Assembly: GCA_024639825.1 (NCBI GenBank)
Contig: JAHEGH010000008.1
Location: forward strand, 1 to 64,000
DNA length: 64,000 nt
Reading direction: 5' to 3'
From: Gammaproteobacteria bacterium
GTDB lineage: Bacteria > Pseudomonadota > Gammaproteobacteria > Steroidobacterales > Woeseiaceae
The position numbers and the translations under genes were made by a program. The notes below the pieces were generated by a model. It was not told the origin of the DNA. It was given only the letters and a program-made list of their open reading frames with translations, and did no database searches. Positions 19,187 to 28,251 of the stretch are shown here, one piece after another (position 1 is the stretch's first letter; every line of letters begins with the position of its first letter).

Positions 19187-19684
19187 TTACTCTCTCAATA
19201 GTGAACGAATCTGATCGAGATACATGTTTTCGTATCCCGGCTTGTATCCATGGTGGACATAGCGAACCGTACCTTCGCGATCAACAATAACCGTTACAGG
19301 CATCGCTTCCACGTCGTAAAGTTTACTGACTTCCTTGCGTGCGTCGAACAACACTGGAAAGTTGACGCCGAGATCTTCGATCATATCCATGGCACGACCT
19401 GAGTCGTCATCGATATTGACACCAAGCAGGTTGAAGCCAACGCGTTGGTAACGCGAATACAGCGCATCCAGGTGCGGCATCTCCTGCCGGCAAGGGCCGC
19501 ACCAGGTAGCCCAGAAATTAATCATGACAACATCGCCACGGTACTCGGATAAACGCAGGTTCTCACCGGTCGAGCTCTTGAGCGCGAAGTCCGGTGCCTG
19601 CTGGCCTTCCATGCTGCCCGCTGCGAGGCTGGAGGCGGCAAAAACACCCAATACCAGGGCGATCATCAATTTCTTCAGTTTCAT
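19187..19684 (-). CDS. TlpA-like periplasmic thioredoxin
   Basis: A 165-residue thiol-disulfide oxidoreductase with a signal peptide (about 1-22) and the active site WCGPC (Cys62, Cys65). It keeps the cis-Pro context AMPVTVIVD. It should act in the periplasm as a reductant for cysteine pairs, often in cytochrome c maturation. Here it is the first gene of the ten-gene motor operon, so it may serve a motor component; few cysteines occur in those proteins, which makes the link uncertain. Confidence 0.9.
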   Translation of the reverse strand: MKLKKLMIALVLGVFAASSLAAGSMEGQQAPDFALKSSTGENLRLSEYRGDVVMINFWATWCGPCRQEMPHLDALYSRYQRVGFNLLGVNIDDDSGRAMDMIEDLGVNFPVLFDARKEVSKLYDVEAMPVTVIVDREGTVRYVHHGYKPGYENMYLDQIRSLLRE

Positions 19685-19785
19685 AGGTCCATTCCTTGTG
19701 TAACGAGCCCTGCTCCTTCCATTGGAAAAGTGGCCCAGACGGCACCAAGCAACGATGAATGGTGACAGCCGAGCCCCTTCGGGGC

Positions 19786-19801
19786 CGTGATTGTGATCAC
19801 A
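19786..19801. promoter_or_regulatory. CRP/Vfr-like operator
   Basis: CGTGATTGTGATCACA matches the CRP half-site pattern TGTGA-N6-TCACA in nine of ten defined positions and is about 100 nt upstream of the first motor-operon gene (minus strand). cAMP control is inference from the motif. Confidence 0.45.
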
Positions 19802-19965
19802 GTTGTTCAGGTTCCCCTAAACATAATGACGGATGTTCCAATCGGGCACGCTACACGCGTAATCGCTACAGATTACGTCAAATTGGTGCGATTCCCAAGA
19901 TTTTCCCAAGCGCGGATATGCAGGCTAATGATATGCCTATGAGTATGAATTTAAAGTGAATATCC

Positions 19966-19981
19966 GTCGCCTTTCGGCGAC
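19966..19981 (-). terminator. Small hairpin after apbE
   Basis: A six-base-pair stem (GTCGCC/GGCGAC) with a TTTC loop lies 20 nt beyond the apbE stop. No clear T-run follows on the minus strand, so it is a weak terminator candidate. Confidence 0.35.
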
Positions 19982-20001
19982 ATTGGACGGTATTCTGGCC
20001 A

Positions 20002-21042
20002 CTATTCGAGCGCTTCAGTGTCGGGCTGCATCAAGCCGTCCGAATAAAAAACCTTGCCCTCGTCATCGATCACGATGCTTTCGTAGTCTGGCAGGCTGCC
20101 GATCAACGTCAGACCGAGCTCCACGCCCATGACGAATACCGAGGTCGACAACGCGTCCGTAATAACGGCATCAGGGCCGAACACCGTGGCGCTGTGTACG
20201 CCATTGGCCGGCTCGCCCGTGCTGGGCCGGATAATATGGTGATAGCGAACGCCACCTTCCTCGAAATAACGCTCATAATCACCTGAGGTCGAGATCGCCT
20301 CATCGGCCAGTGGCACGGATATCGCCACCTCGCCGTCTTTGCGAGGATCGCGGATGCCAACCATCCACGGGCGGCCGCGACGGTCGCCGAGCAGCCTTGA
20401 ATCCCCACCCGCCGTCACAATCGCATTCTGGATACCACGGCGCCGCAGGATGTCGATGCCGCGTTCAACCACATAGCCTTTGGCAATGCCACCGAGGTTG
20501 ATGCGCACGCCCGGCTCCAGAAAGCGCACGGTACTCGTAACCTGGTCGAGTTTTACCAGTCGGTAATCGATGTGCTCGCGCTCAGCCTCGACCGTTGCGA
20601 CGTCGGGGCGCTGCCGGGAGCGAAAATCATAGTGCTGCCCTACGCTGTCATACGTGATATCGAAAGCGCCCCGCGTCAGGACCGAGATATCGAGTGAGCG
20701 GCGAATCAGTCCAAACAGCTCATCACCAGCCACAACCTCGCCCTGTGCCGCGTCCCGATTGATTTTTGAGATTTCGCTCTCATCTCTGTATGTACTCATG
20801 AGGCGGTCAATTCGGGCAGCCTCCTGAAAAACCTCTTCAAGCGCCAGGCGACCGGCTTCGGGGTCGTCGCTCCAGAGGTGAATGCTCACTTCGGTGCCCA
20901 TCATTGCGCGGGCATCACTGAACCAGTCGGCCAAGGCAGGTGGCGCCGACAGAATCAGCAGGAGCATTGCTAGTTTTGGTCCAAGCGCGGGGTTATGCTT
21001 GGTAAAACAACGGTTAAGCAAGGAGCGGTACAGTGACTTCAT
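20002..21042 (-). CDS. apbE: FAD:protein FMN transferase (ApbE family)
   Basis: A 346-residue ApbE protein; it transfers FMN to Thr residues of target flavoproteins (RNF/NQR subunits and others) in the periplasm. Core motifs: MMGTEVSIHLW, INLGGIAKGYVVERG, AIVTAGGDSRLLG, and DALSTSVFVMG with the metal-binding Asp/Ser/Thr. A hydrophobic segment MLLLILSAPPALA (26-38) is the signal peptide; there is no lipobox Cys. The first ATG (21042) lies inside the divergent lemA gene, whose start is well supported, so a shorter start (ATG 20967) is possible, although that would leave no positive N-region. No target flavoprotein gene is nearby. Confidence 0.9.
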   Translation of the reverse strand: MKSLYRSLLNRCFTKHNPALGPKLAMLLLILSAPPALADWFSDARAMMGTEVSIHLWSDDPEAGRLALEEVFQEAARIDRLMSTYRDESEISKINRDAAQGEVVAGDELFGLIRRSLDISVLTRGAFDITYDSVGQHYDFRSRQRPDVATVEAEREHIDYRLVKLDQVTSTVRFLEPGVRINLGGIAKGYVVERGIDILRRRGIQNAIVTAGGDSRLLGDRRGRPWMVGIRDPRKDGEVAISVPLADEAISTSGDYERYFEEGGVRYHHIIRPSTGEPANGVHSATVFGPDAVITDALSTSVFVMGVELGLTLIGSLPDYESIVIDDEGKVFYSDGLMQPDTEALE

Positions 21043-21623
21043 TCCTGATTTTCTTAGGGCTAATTGCCGCTATTGTGTTCTGGGCGATTGGTATTTACAA
21101 CCGACTGGTCAACGAACGCAACAGGGTCAGAAACGGATTCGCGCAGATCGACGTTCAGCTCACCCGGCGTCATGACCTCATCCCGAACCTGGTCGAAGCC
21201 GTCAAGGGCTACATGAAACATGAGCGCGAGACGCTCGAAGCCGTTGTCGAGGCGCGCAATACGGCCGTATCGGCACTGGACGCGGCCAAGGCGGACCCAG
21301 CCAACGCCGCGGCAATCCAGAAACTGGGTGGGGCCGAGGGCGCGCTCGGCAGTGTTCTCGGACGCCTGTTCGCTCTGTCCGAGGCGTATCCTGATCTCAA
21401 GGCTAATCAGAACATGATGCAGCTTCAGGAAGAACTCGCCACCACCGAGAACAAGGTCGCATTCTCACGACAGGCGTTTAACGACGCCGTAATGGGTTAC
21501 AACAACACGGCTGAAAACTTCCCTAATAACGTCATCGCCAACACATTTGGTTTCGAACTCGCAAGTTTCCTCGAAATTGAATCGGAAGAAATGCGGGAAG
21601 CGCCGGAAGTCTCGTTCACCTGA
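21033..21623 (+). CDS. lemA: LemA-family membrane protein
   Basis: A 196-residue LemA protein: N-terminal helix (FLIFLGLIAAIVFWAIGIYN), then a helical domain with VNERNRVRNGFAQIDVQLTRRHDLIPNLVEAVKGYMKHE, the family signature. The helical part is thought to face the periplasm or cytoplasm in different members. GTG start with AGGAG. It is followed 23 nt later by an M48 protease gene, a common pair in which LemA may assist membrane quality control. Confidence 0.93.
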   Translation: MTSFLIFLGLIAAIVFWAIGIYNRLVNERNRVRNGFAQIDVQLTRRHDLIPNLVEAVKGYMKHERETLEAVVEARNTAVSALDAAKADPANAAAIQKLGGAEGALGSVLGRLFALSEAYPDLKANQNMMQLQEELATTENKVAFSRQAFNDAVMGYNNTAENFPNNVIANTFGFELASFLEIESEEMREAPEVSFT

Positions 21624-21646
21624 TTTTCACCTCTTCAGCCTGAATC

Positions 21647-23599
21647 GTGAATTTTTTCGCCGCGCAGGACCAGGCACGCAAGGCGTCGCGACGCCTGGTC
21701 CTCGCTTATATTGCAGCCACTGTCCTGATCGTTGCCGGCGTCACCGCTATCGTCGGATTCGCACTGTTGATTATTGGCAATACCGGCTATGACTACACGC
21801 CGGGCGGCTTCATTGGTGCGAATGCCGGCATGCTGGTCGGCACCGCCGTGCTGACCACGCTTTTCATTCTCGGCGCCAGCCTGTTCAAGACGTCTGTGCT
21901 GTCGTCGGGTGGCGGCGCTGTCGCCACCCAGATGGGTGGCACGCTAGTGCCCGCAGACGTCCGCGATCCATTGCGCCGACGACTTCGCAACGTTGTTGAG
22001 GAAATGGCGATCGCCTCGGGCGTTCCCGTACCCGAGATCTATGTGCTCGAAGAGGAAAGCAGCATCAATGCGTTTGCGGCCGGATTCACGCCCAGCGACG
22101 CGGCCGTTGCCGTGACGCGCGGCACGCTGGAACTGCTCGACCGCAATGAATTGCAGGGCGTGATCGCACACGAATTCAGCCATATTCTTAACGGTGACAT
22201 GCGCCTGAATATCCGCCTGATGGGCGTCCTGTTCGGCATCATGGTGTTGTCCCTGATTGGACGCCTGATCGTGCGCGGCGGCTATCATGCAAGCATTATT
22301 TCCAGTCGCCGCGACCGCGGCGCACCGGTCGTGCTCATTGTAGGACTCGGTCTTGCCATACTTGGCGGTATCGGGATGTTCTTCGCACGCGTCATCAAGG
22401 CAGGCGTCTCGAGGCAGCGTGAATTCCTCGCAGACGCCTCCGCCGTTCAGTTCACGCGCCAAAGTGAGGGCATTGCCAACGCGCTCAAGAAGATTGGCGG
22501 GTACAGCCAGGGTTCGCTGATTCAGGCAGCGGACCCCGAAGAAGTCAGCCACATGCTGTTTGGCTCGGGTTCGAAATTCGCCGGCATCTTCGCTACGCAC
22601 CCACCGCTTATCGACAGGATCCGGGCTCTGGACCCAAGCTTCAAGGAATCCGACTTTCCGCGCGTGGATCCACGCCAGCACTGGTCGATGGCAGGCGACG
22701 GTGGGGAGACCGCATCGGCATTCGCGGGTGACGTTACCACCGCACTTGCCAGCGGCGGCGCCCAGGTACTCGCTGAGTCAATCGCCGAGACAGTCGGCCA
22801 GCCCGAAAACGAGCATGTCGAGTATGCGCAGCACCTGCGGCAATCGACTCCCGGGTCTTTGTATGAGGCGGCACATTCTTCTGAGTTTGCCTACCTGCTT
22901 ACTATCGCACTCATTCTCGACCGCTCAGGACGCATAGTCGAGCGACAGCTCGCACTGGCGAAAGAGCAGCTCGGTACCGAACGGGCCAGGCTTCTGCGTC
23001 GGTACTACGATGAACTTGCGGCTACGGGACCGGAATACCGCCTGCCATTACTCGAGATCGCTTTCCCTGCGCTCAAGCTGCGACCGGCACAGGAGTTGAG
23101 TTACCTGGTGTCGCTCACAACGCGCATGATCGAAATCGACGGCGAGATCGACCTTTACGAATATTGTTTCTACCGCATTTTAATGAGCAACCTTGGCAAG
23201 GCGGTGGACCCGTCCGGACGACGTCGCGCGCTGCGCTCGAAACGCCGTGACCTGCAGGCCTCGACTATCGGACTGCTGCGCGTCCTCGCCGACTACGGCC
23301 ACGATAACGAAAACGAACGAGAGGCAGCGTTTGCCACGGGTATCGAAACCCTGGGCCCCTGGGCTCAGGACTACGGCTACGAGTCTGACCGCAAATTCAC
23401 AGTCGCGGTTCTCGACCACGGCCTTGATGTACTGCTCGGGCTCAACAGTAAAGGCAAGGAGTCTCTGCTTCGGGCGATCAGTGCCACAGCGGGTCACGAC
23501 GGCAAACTTACTGTCACCGAAGCGGAGTTGATTCGGGCTGTTTGTGCCACGCTCGACTATCCCCTGCCGCCCATCCTGGTGCACAGATCTCATTCATAA
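21647..23599 (+). CDS. M48-family membrane metalloprotease with C-terminal extension
   Basis: A 650-residue protein. Two or more N-terminal helices (19-46, 60-80), an M48/HtpX-type zinc protease domain with HEFSH at 175-179 and the downstream Glu in REFLADASAV, further helices around 195-260, then a long C-terminal part (about 350-650) unlike HtpX, which is only about 290 residues. The tail is helical, with no named domain that I can see. GTG start. Pairing with lemA supports a role in membrane protein turnover. Confidence 0.9.
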   Translation: MNFFAAQDQARKASRRLVLAYIAATVLIVAGVTAIVGFALLIIGNTGYDYTPGGFIGANAGMLVGTAVLTTLFILGASLFKTSVLSSGGGAVATQMGGTLVPADVRDPLRRRLRNVVEEMAIASGVPVPEIYVLEEESSINAFAAGFTPSDAAVAVTRGTLELLDRNELQGVIAHEFSHILNGDMRLNIRLMGVLFGIMVLSLIGRLIVRGGYHASIISSRRDRGAPVVLIVGLGLAILGGIGMFFARVIKAGVSRQREFLADASAVQFTRQSEGIANALKKIGGYSQGSLIQAADPEEVSHMLFGSGSKFAGIFATHPPLIDRIRALDPSFKESDFPRVDPRQHWSMAGDGGETASAFAGDVTTALASGGAQVLAESIAETVGQPENEHVEYAQHLRQSTPGSLYEAAHSSEFAYLLTIALILDRSGRIVERQLALAKEQLGTERARLLRRYYDELAATGPEYRLPLLEIAFPALKLRPAQELSYLVSLTTRMIEIDGEIDLYEYCFYRILMSNLGKAVDPSGRRRALRSKRRDLQASTIGLLRVLADYGHDNENEREAAFATGIETLGPWAQDYGYESDRKFTVAVLDHGLDVLLGLNSKGKESLLRAISATAGHDGKLTVTEAELIRAVCATLDYPLPPILVHRSHS

Positions 23600-23659
23600 A
23601 TAGCGTCGCCTTTTGTCGTATTATCGAACTCCAGAGCGATTCATTTGTCGGACACCACC

Positions 23660-24478
23660 ATGAACACCACACGTACCCTGGCCATCGTGACCATACTGGC
23701 CCTCTTTACTTCATCATTTGCAGACGCCGCCACGCGCGAGGAAAAACGCGTTGCTGATGCATCTGACGTTCTCGACCAGTTATCTCGGATCCCGGAAAAG
23801 GCCATTCCGCCCAACCTCCTGTCGCGGGCTTACGCAGTTGTGGTTGTCCCGAACGTTGTGCGAGCCGCATTTGGACTGGGATTGCGCCGCGGCAAAGGCG
23901 TCATCGTCGTCCGGCAGGACGACAACTCCTGGAGCAACCCGGCGTTCGTTACGCTGACTGGCGGCAGTGTCGGCTGGCAGGCCGGGGCCGATTCAACCGA
24001 TGTCATCCTGGTCTTCAAGACGCGCAAGGGCGTCGATGGAATAGCCAATGGCAAGCTTACGCTGGGCGCGAATGCATCAGTGGCAGCCGGTCCGGTCGGA
24101 CGACACACGAGTGCCTCAACGGACATCGAATTCCAGGCAGAGGTCTACTCATACTCACGCAGCCGCGGCTTGTTTGCGGGCGTTGCTCTTGAGGGCGCAG
24201 GCCTGACGATGGATCGCAAGGCGAACGCCGCATTCTATGGTTCGACCAGCATGACGCCGGAGAAAATTTTTGTGAGTTCGCCGAACATTGCGCCCGATAT
24301 CGCGAATACGTTTATCCAGATTTTGACCGCACAAACCCTGCGGCTTCCAACCTCACCTGGTATGAAGGCCGGCGCCGAACAGTCTGGTACTGTAGAAACT
24401 GAAGCCGACGTCCGTACTTTTGGCCTGCCTGAGCCCGGCGAGGCGGACGACGAAACCGCGTACGACCCTAACTACTGA
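23660..24478 (+). CDS. SYLF (YSC84-like) domain protein, exported
   Basis: A 272-residue protein with a signal peptide (about 1-22, SSFADA) and a SYLF/YSC84 domain (VADASDVLDQLSRIPEKAIPPNLLSRAYAVVVVPNVVRAAFGLGLRRGKGVIVVRQDDNSWSNPAFVTLTGGSVGWQAG). Bacterial members are periplasmic and may bind phosphoinositide-like or other anionic lipid. The ATG at 23660 gives the better signal peptide; a TTG at 23645 is also in frame. It lies between the M48 and MscS genes on the same strand. Confidence 0.9.
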   Translation: MNTTRTLAIVTILALFTSSFADAATREEKRVADASDVLDQLSRIPEKAIPPNLLSRAYAVVVVPNVVRAAFGLGLRRGKGVIVVRQDDNSWSNPAFVTLTGGSVGWQAGADSTDVILVFKTRKGVDGIANGKLTLGANASVAAGPVGRHTSASTDIEFQAEVYSYSRSRGLFAGVALEGAGLTMDRKANAAFYGSTSMTPEKIFVSSPNIAPDIANTFIQILTAQTLRLPTSPGMKAGAEQSGTVETEADVRTFGLPEPGEADDETAYDPNY

Positions 24479-24495
24479 GACTGGCGGAATCACGT

Positions 24496-25569
24496 TTGGA
24501 AGAATTGATCAGCAAGGTCCAGCAGCTCGCAGAACTGATTGGGCCCAATCCTTACCTGCAGGCCGCGATAATCGCGGCCGCTTTTATCCTGGCCGGCAAG
24601 GTCGCTGACTGGATCATGTCCGGCATCATCGGACGTATGGCACAGAGATCCACTAACGACTTCGATGACGGCCTCGTCGAACTCGTCCACCGCCCCGTCT
24701 TCATGTCGTTTGTTCTCCTCGGCCTGGGTCTTGCAACCCTGCGGGTAGGCATGCCGGCCGCGCCAGAGTTTCTGACACTCGGCCTCCTCAAAACAATCGC
24801 GATCATAATCTGGTTCGGAACGCTGGCAGGCTTTGTCAATCTGATTGTCCAGTCGGCCCGGAAGTCATCTCAAAGCAAACTCGTACAGAGTGGCATGCTT
24901 TCGCTTCTGCACAATATGGCGAAGGTCGTGCTCGCCGCGATGTCCATATATTTTGTTTTCCTTGCGTGGAACATCAATGTCACAGCCTGGCTCGCCTCCG
25001 CAGGTATCGTCGGTCTCGCCCTGAGTTTCGCGGCCAAGGACACCCTGTCGAATCTGTTCGCCGGGGTCTCAATCGTGATCGATGCGCCGTACAAGACGGG
25101 CGACTATATTATTCTTGATTCCGGCGAGCGTGGGATCGTGACGGATATCGGCTTACGCAGCACCCGCATCCTCACACGTGATGACGTCGAGATCACAGTG
25201 CCAAATGGCATAATCGGTAACAGCACAATTACCAATGAAGCGGGCGGCCCCCCGGCGCAGCACAGGATCCGAATCGGTGTCGGTGTTGCTTACGGCAGCG
25301 ACCTCGATCACGTCATCGAAACACTGCAGAAGGTCGCGGAAGAGAACGCGAACATACTCTCGAATCCCGAGCCACGAGTACGCTTCAGACTGTTCGGCGA
25401 CTCGAGCCTGAACTTCGAGTTGTTAGGATGGATTGCAGACCCCGCCGACGGCGGTCGGGTCAGACACGAACTGAACTGCGCGGTCTACAGGGCATTTAAC
25501 CAAGAGGGAATCCAGATTCCGTTTCCACAGCGCGACCTGCATGTGCGAACCATGCCTGCGAGCGGCTAG
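24496..25569 (+). CDS. MscS-family mechanosensitive ion channel
   Basis: A 357-residue channel protein: about four helices in the first 170 residues, then the pore helix and beta domain with ASAGIVGLALSFAAKDTLSNLFAGVSIVIDAPYKTGDYI, the MscS signature. C-terminal alpha-beta domain present. TTG start with GGCGGA at 7 nt; no ATG exists upstream in frame. It should release solutes in hypo-osmotic shock. Its stop codon shares the sequence CTAG with the convergent lipoprotein gene. Confidence 0.92.
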   Translation: MEELISKVQQLAELIGPNPYLQAAIIAAAFILAGKVADWIMSGIIGRMAQRSTNDFDDGLVELVHRPVFMSFVLLGLGLATLRVGMPAAPEFLTLGLLKTIAIIIWFGTLAGFVNLIVQSARKSSQSKLVQSGMLSLLHNMAKVVLAAMSIYFVFLAWNINVTAWLASAGIVGLALSFAAKDTLSNLFAGVSIVIDAPYKTGDYIILDSGERGIVTDIGLRSTRILTRDDVEITVPNGIIGNSTITNEAGGPPAQHRIRIGVGVAYGSDLDHVIETLQKVAEENANILSNPEPRVRFRLFGDSSLNFELLGWIADPADGGRVRHELNCAVYRAFNQEGIQIPFPQRDLHVRTMPASG

Positions 25570-26177
25570 CCCTGCTGATCTTCGTCGTTGCGGCGACGCA
25601 GTTCTTCGCGAATAGACTCCAGGTCATCGGTCGTTTCTTCCTCGGGTACCTGCTCGGCACTGGGCGCATTTCCACCGTCGGTCGGCAACACGGCGTCACC
25701 ATAGGCAGAACCGGCTTCGTCCTGGACAGCGGCCTCGGGAATGACGGCCAGCGGCAGATTTCCTTCAGGCAAGACATCTGACTCGTTGCCGTCGTCTGTC
25801 GGAGGTAACACGCCAAACTGCGCCAGGTATTCGGCTTCCTTGCGCAGTCGTTCTGCTTCTAGCGAACGACGCCGCGCTTCTGCAGCTGCCTGCTGCGTAC
25901 GTCGCAGCGCTGCGCGCTTGCGTTCGGACCGGGCCTCGAGTTCCGCGCGACGAGTTTCTTCTTCCTTCGCCTGAATTCGCTGCACAGCGGCCCGTGCGTT
26001 GATGCATTCCTGATCGTAGCGCGATTCCTGACGGTTCTGCTGGCAACGGACCATCGCTGCCTCAAGCAGCATGGGATTATCGATGAACTCGGTGGTCGTA
26101 CGCGCGGGCGGCTCACTCGGAGTACAGCCGGCCAGCAGTCCGATCCCGATCAATAGCGCTGTCTTGTGCCTCGTCAT
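25566..26177 (-). CDS. EexN-like lipoprotein
   Basis: A 203-residue protein with lipobox LLAGC and the pattern EFIDNPMLLEAAMVRCQQNRQESRYDQECINARAAVQRI, which matches the EexN (entry-exclusion) lipoprotein family. It continues with a charged coiled coil (70-125) and an acidic Pro/Glu-rich tail. No conjugation genes are nearby, so entry exclusion is not implied. It should sit at the outer membrane. The 172-nt gap upstream (26178-26349) holds its promoter and that of the divergent MFS gene. Confidence 0.78.
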   Translation of the reverse strand: MTRHKTALLIGIGLLAGCTPSEPPARTTTEFIDNPMLLEAAMVRCQQNRQESRYDQECINARAAVQRIQAKEEETRRAELEARSERKRAALRRTQQAAAEARRRSLEAERLRKEAEYLAQFGVLPPTDDGNESDVLPEGNLPLAVIPEAAVQDEAGSAYGDAVLPTDGGNAPSAEQVPEEETTDDLESIREELRRRNDEDQQG

Positions 26178-26349
26178 AGTGGTTGGTCTTGTCCGAAAAG
26201 TTGATTAAATGGTAGAAAATTCAGCACGCTGTGGTCCAGATGGTAGCAATAATATCAAATTCACCTTAAGGGCAGGGTTCGCAGTTTTGGCATGTGGCGG
26301 GGGGTATTCGAGTTATAGTGCCCTCTGCAGACGAGGTGGGTAGAAAAGA

Positions 26350-28251
26350 TTGTCAGGCTCAAACCAGTTTTCTCTGTTAGGCCAGCGGCGCTTTGCGCCG
26401 TTTTTTGGGACCCAGTTTCTCGGCGCCCTTAACGATAATATCTTCCGCAACGGTCTGGTCATCCTGATCACTTTCCAGGGTGTCGTCGTCGCGGGTATGG
26501 ATCACACCCAACTCGCTAACGTCGCCGCCGGCCTGTTCATCCTTCCGTTCTTCCTGTTCTCGGCAACCGCGGGCCAACTCGCTGACAAGTACGAAAAGTC
26601 CCTGCTGATCCGTCGGGTCAAGATGCTCGAGATCGTGCTGATGGTACTGGCCGCTACCGCCCTGTTTACCGACAGCTATGCGCTGCTCTTGTTCGTGCTC
26701 TTTCTTATGGGCTGCCAGTCGACAATGTTCGGCCCGGTCAAATACGCCTACCTGCCACAGCAACTGGCCGACGACGAACTCGTAGGCGGCAACGCACTCG
26801 TCGAATCGGGCACCTATGTCGCGATTATCATTGGTCTGATCATCGGCGGCATCGTCGTTGGCGACGAAATTTCCGGTGGGCTGGGCTTTGACAAACAGGC
26901 GATCCTGGGTATTTGCCTGGTCTTTGTCGCTGTCATGGGTTACCTGACCAGTCGCGAAGTCCCGAAGACCCGAGCGGTCGACCCGGGTTTGAAGGTCAGC
27001 TGGAACGCCTGGAAGGAAACCTGGCACATCGTCCGGTTTGCGCGCGAAGAACGCAGTGTATTTCTGTCCATACTCGGTATTTCATGGTTTTGGTTTTTTG
27101 GCTCAGCCATGACCATCCAGATTCCAGCCTATACGCTGGACCTCCTGAACGGCAGTGAGTCGATTACCACATTATTGCTCGCTGCGTTCGCTGTCGGCGT
27201 TGGCATCGGGTCGTTGTTATGCGAGCGCATGTCGGGACACCGCATAGAGCTGGGCCTCGTACCTTTTGGCTCGATCGGTCTTAGCCTGTTCGCGATGGAC
27301 CTGTATTTTGCACAAGCAGAGGCAATCACGACCCCGGCACACTCCATCGCAGAGTTTCTGTCCCGGCCAGGCAGCTGGCGAATCTGGATCGACCTCGCCT
27401 TGATCGGCGCATTCGGTGGCTTCTACAGCGTACCGCTCTACGCACTGATCCAGAAACGCTCGAAGCGCCAGCACCTGTCAAGAATCATCGCGGCCAACAA
27501 CATCATCAACTCATTCCTGATGGTTTGCGCCTCCATCATGTCGATGATACTGCTGAAATTAGGCGTTTCGATTCCCGAGTTGTTCCTGATCATCGCTGTA
27601 CTCAACGCTATCGTCGCCGTGTACATTTTCTCGCTGCTGCCAGAGTTCCTGATGCGCTTCCTCGCATGGATCGTGATTAGCGTCGTTTATCGCATTCGGC
27701 CAAGTGGCCTCGACAACATTCCGGTGAAGGGACCCGCTATCGTTGTCTGCAATCATGTCAGCTACATCGACCCGATTATTCTTGCCGGGTCCGTGCGGCG
27801 ACCGATGCGCTTTGTCATGTGGTACAAGATTTTCCAGATTCCCGTCCTCAACTTCATTTTCAGAAACATGAAAGCAATTCCCATCGCGGGAGCACGCGAG
27901 GACAAGGCAATCATGGACGACGCGTTTGAGAAAGTGGATGCCGAACTCGCCGCCGGCAACGTGGTTTGTATCTTCCCGGAAGGCGCGATCACGCATGATG
28001 GAGAGATTGCGCGGTTTCGACCGGGCATCGAGAAAATCATCAGGCGACGCCCTGTCCCGGTCGTGCCCGCTTCATTGGGCAGGTTATGGGGGAGCTGGTT
28101 CAGTCGCCGAAGTGACGGTGGTCTGCGAAAAATCCCGGGGCGCCTGTTCGCTCGTGTCACGGTGACCTTTGGGGAGCCGGTGCCACCCTCTGAAGTAACA
28201 GCTGCCAGGCTGGAACTTCTGGTACGCACACTGCGCGGCGACGAACGCTAG
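26350..28251 (+). CDS. MFS transporter fused to lysophospholipid acyltransferase
   Basis: A 633-residue fusion. Residues 1-425 are an LplT-like major facilitator with 12 helices, opening with FFGTQFLGALNDNIFRNGLVI. Residues about 440-633 are a PlsC-type acyltransferase with NHVSYIDP (about 468-475; H-x4-D catalytic motif) and FPEGAITHDGEIARFRPG. In Enterobacteria LplT works with Aas, which has acyltransferase plus AMP-ligase; here the ligase part is absent. It should flip lysophospholipid inward and re-acylate it. TTG start with GAGGTG upstream; the next in-frame Met would remove the first helix. Confidence 0.93.
   Translation: MSGSNQFSLLGQRRFAPFFGTQFLGALNDNIFRNGLVILITFQGVVVAGMDHTQLANVAAGLFILPFFLFSATAGQLADKYEKSLLIRRVKMLEIVLMVLAATALFTDSYALLLFVLFLMGCQSTMFGPVKYAYLPQQLADDELVGGNALVESGTYVAIIIGLIIGGIVVGDEISGGLGFDKQAILGICLVFVAVMGYLTSREVPKTRAVDPGLKVSWNAWKETWHIVRFAREERSVFLSILGISWFWFFGSAMTIQIPAYTLDLLNGSESITTLLLAAFAVGVGIGSLLCERMSGHRIELGLVPFGSIGLSLFAMDLYFAQAEAITTPAHSIAEFLSRPGSWRIWIDLALIGAFGGFYSVPLYALIQKRSKRQHLSRIIAANNIINSFLMVCASIMSMILLKLGVSIPELFLIIAVLNAIVAVYIFSLLPEFLMRFLAWIVISVVYRIRPSGLDNIPVKGPAIVVCNHVSYIDPIILAGSVRRPMRFVMWYKIFQIPVLNFIFRNMKAIPIAGAREDKAIMDDAFEKVDAELAAGNVVCIFPEGAITHDGEIARFRPGIEKIIRRRPVPVVPASLGRLWGSWFSRRSDGGLRKIPGRLFARVTVTFGEPVPPSEVTAARLELLVRTLRGDER

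Larger units (their letters stand above)
19685..20001. other. 317-nt intergenic region: promoter of the motor operon and apbE 3' region
   Basis: No convincing coding frame. It contains the presumed promoter of the operon starting at 19684, a GCCCC-TTC-GGGGC hairpin (19773-19785), a CRP-like palindrome (19786-19801) and, beside the apbE stop, a GTCGCC/GGCGAC hairpin (19966-19981). Most of 19810-19960 shows nothing I can name. Confidence 0.6.

Noticed and set aside
25566..26177. Conjugation-linked entry exclusion gene
   Set aside because: The EexN-like match is fair, but no transfer gene or plasmid feature is nearby.
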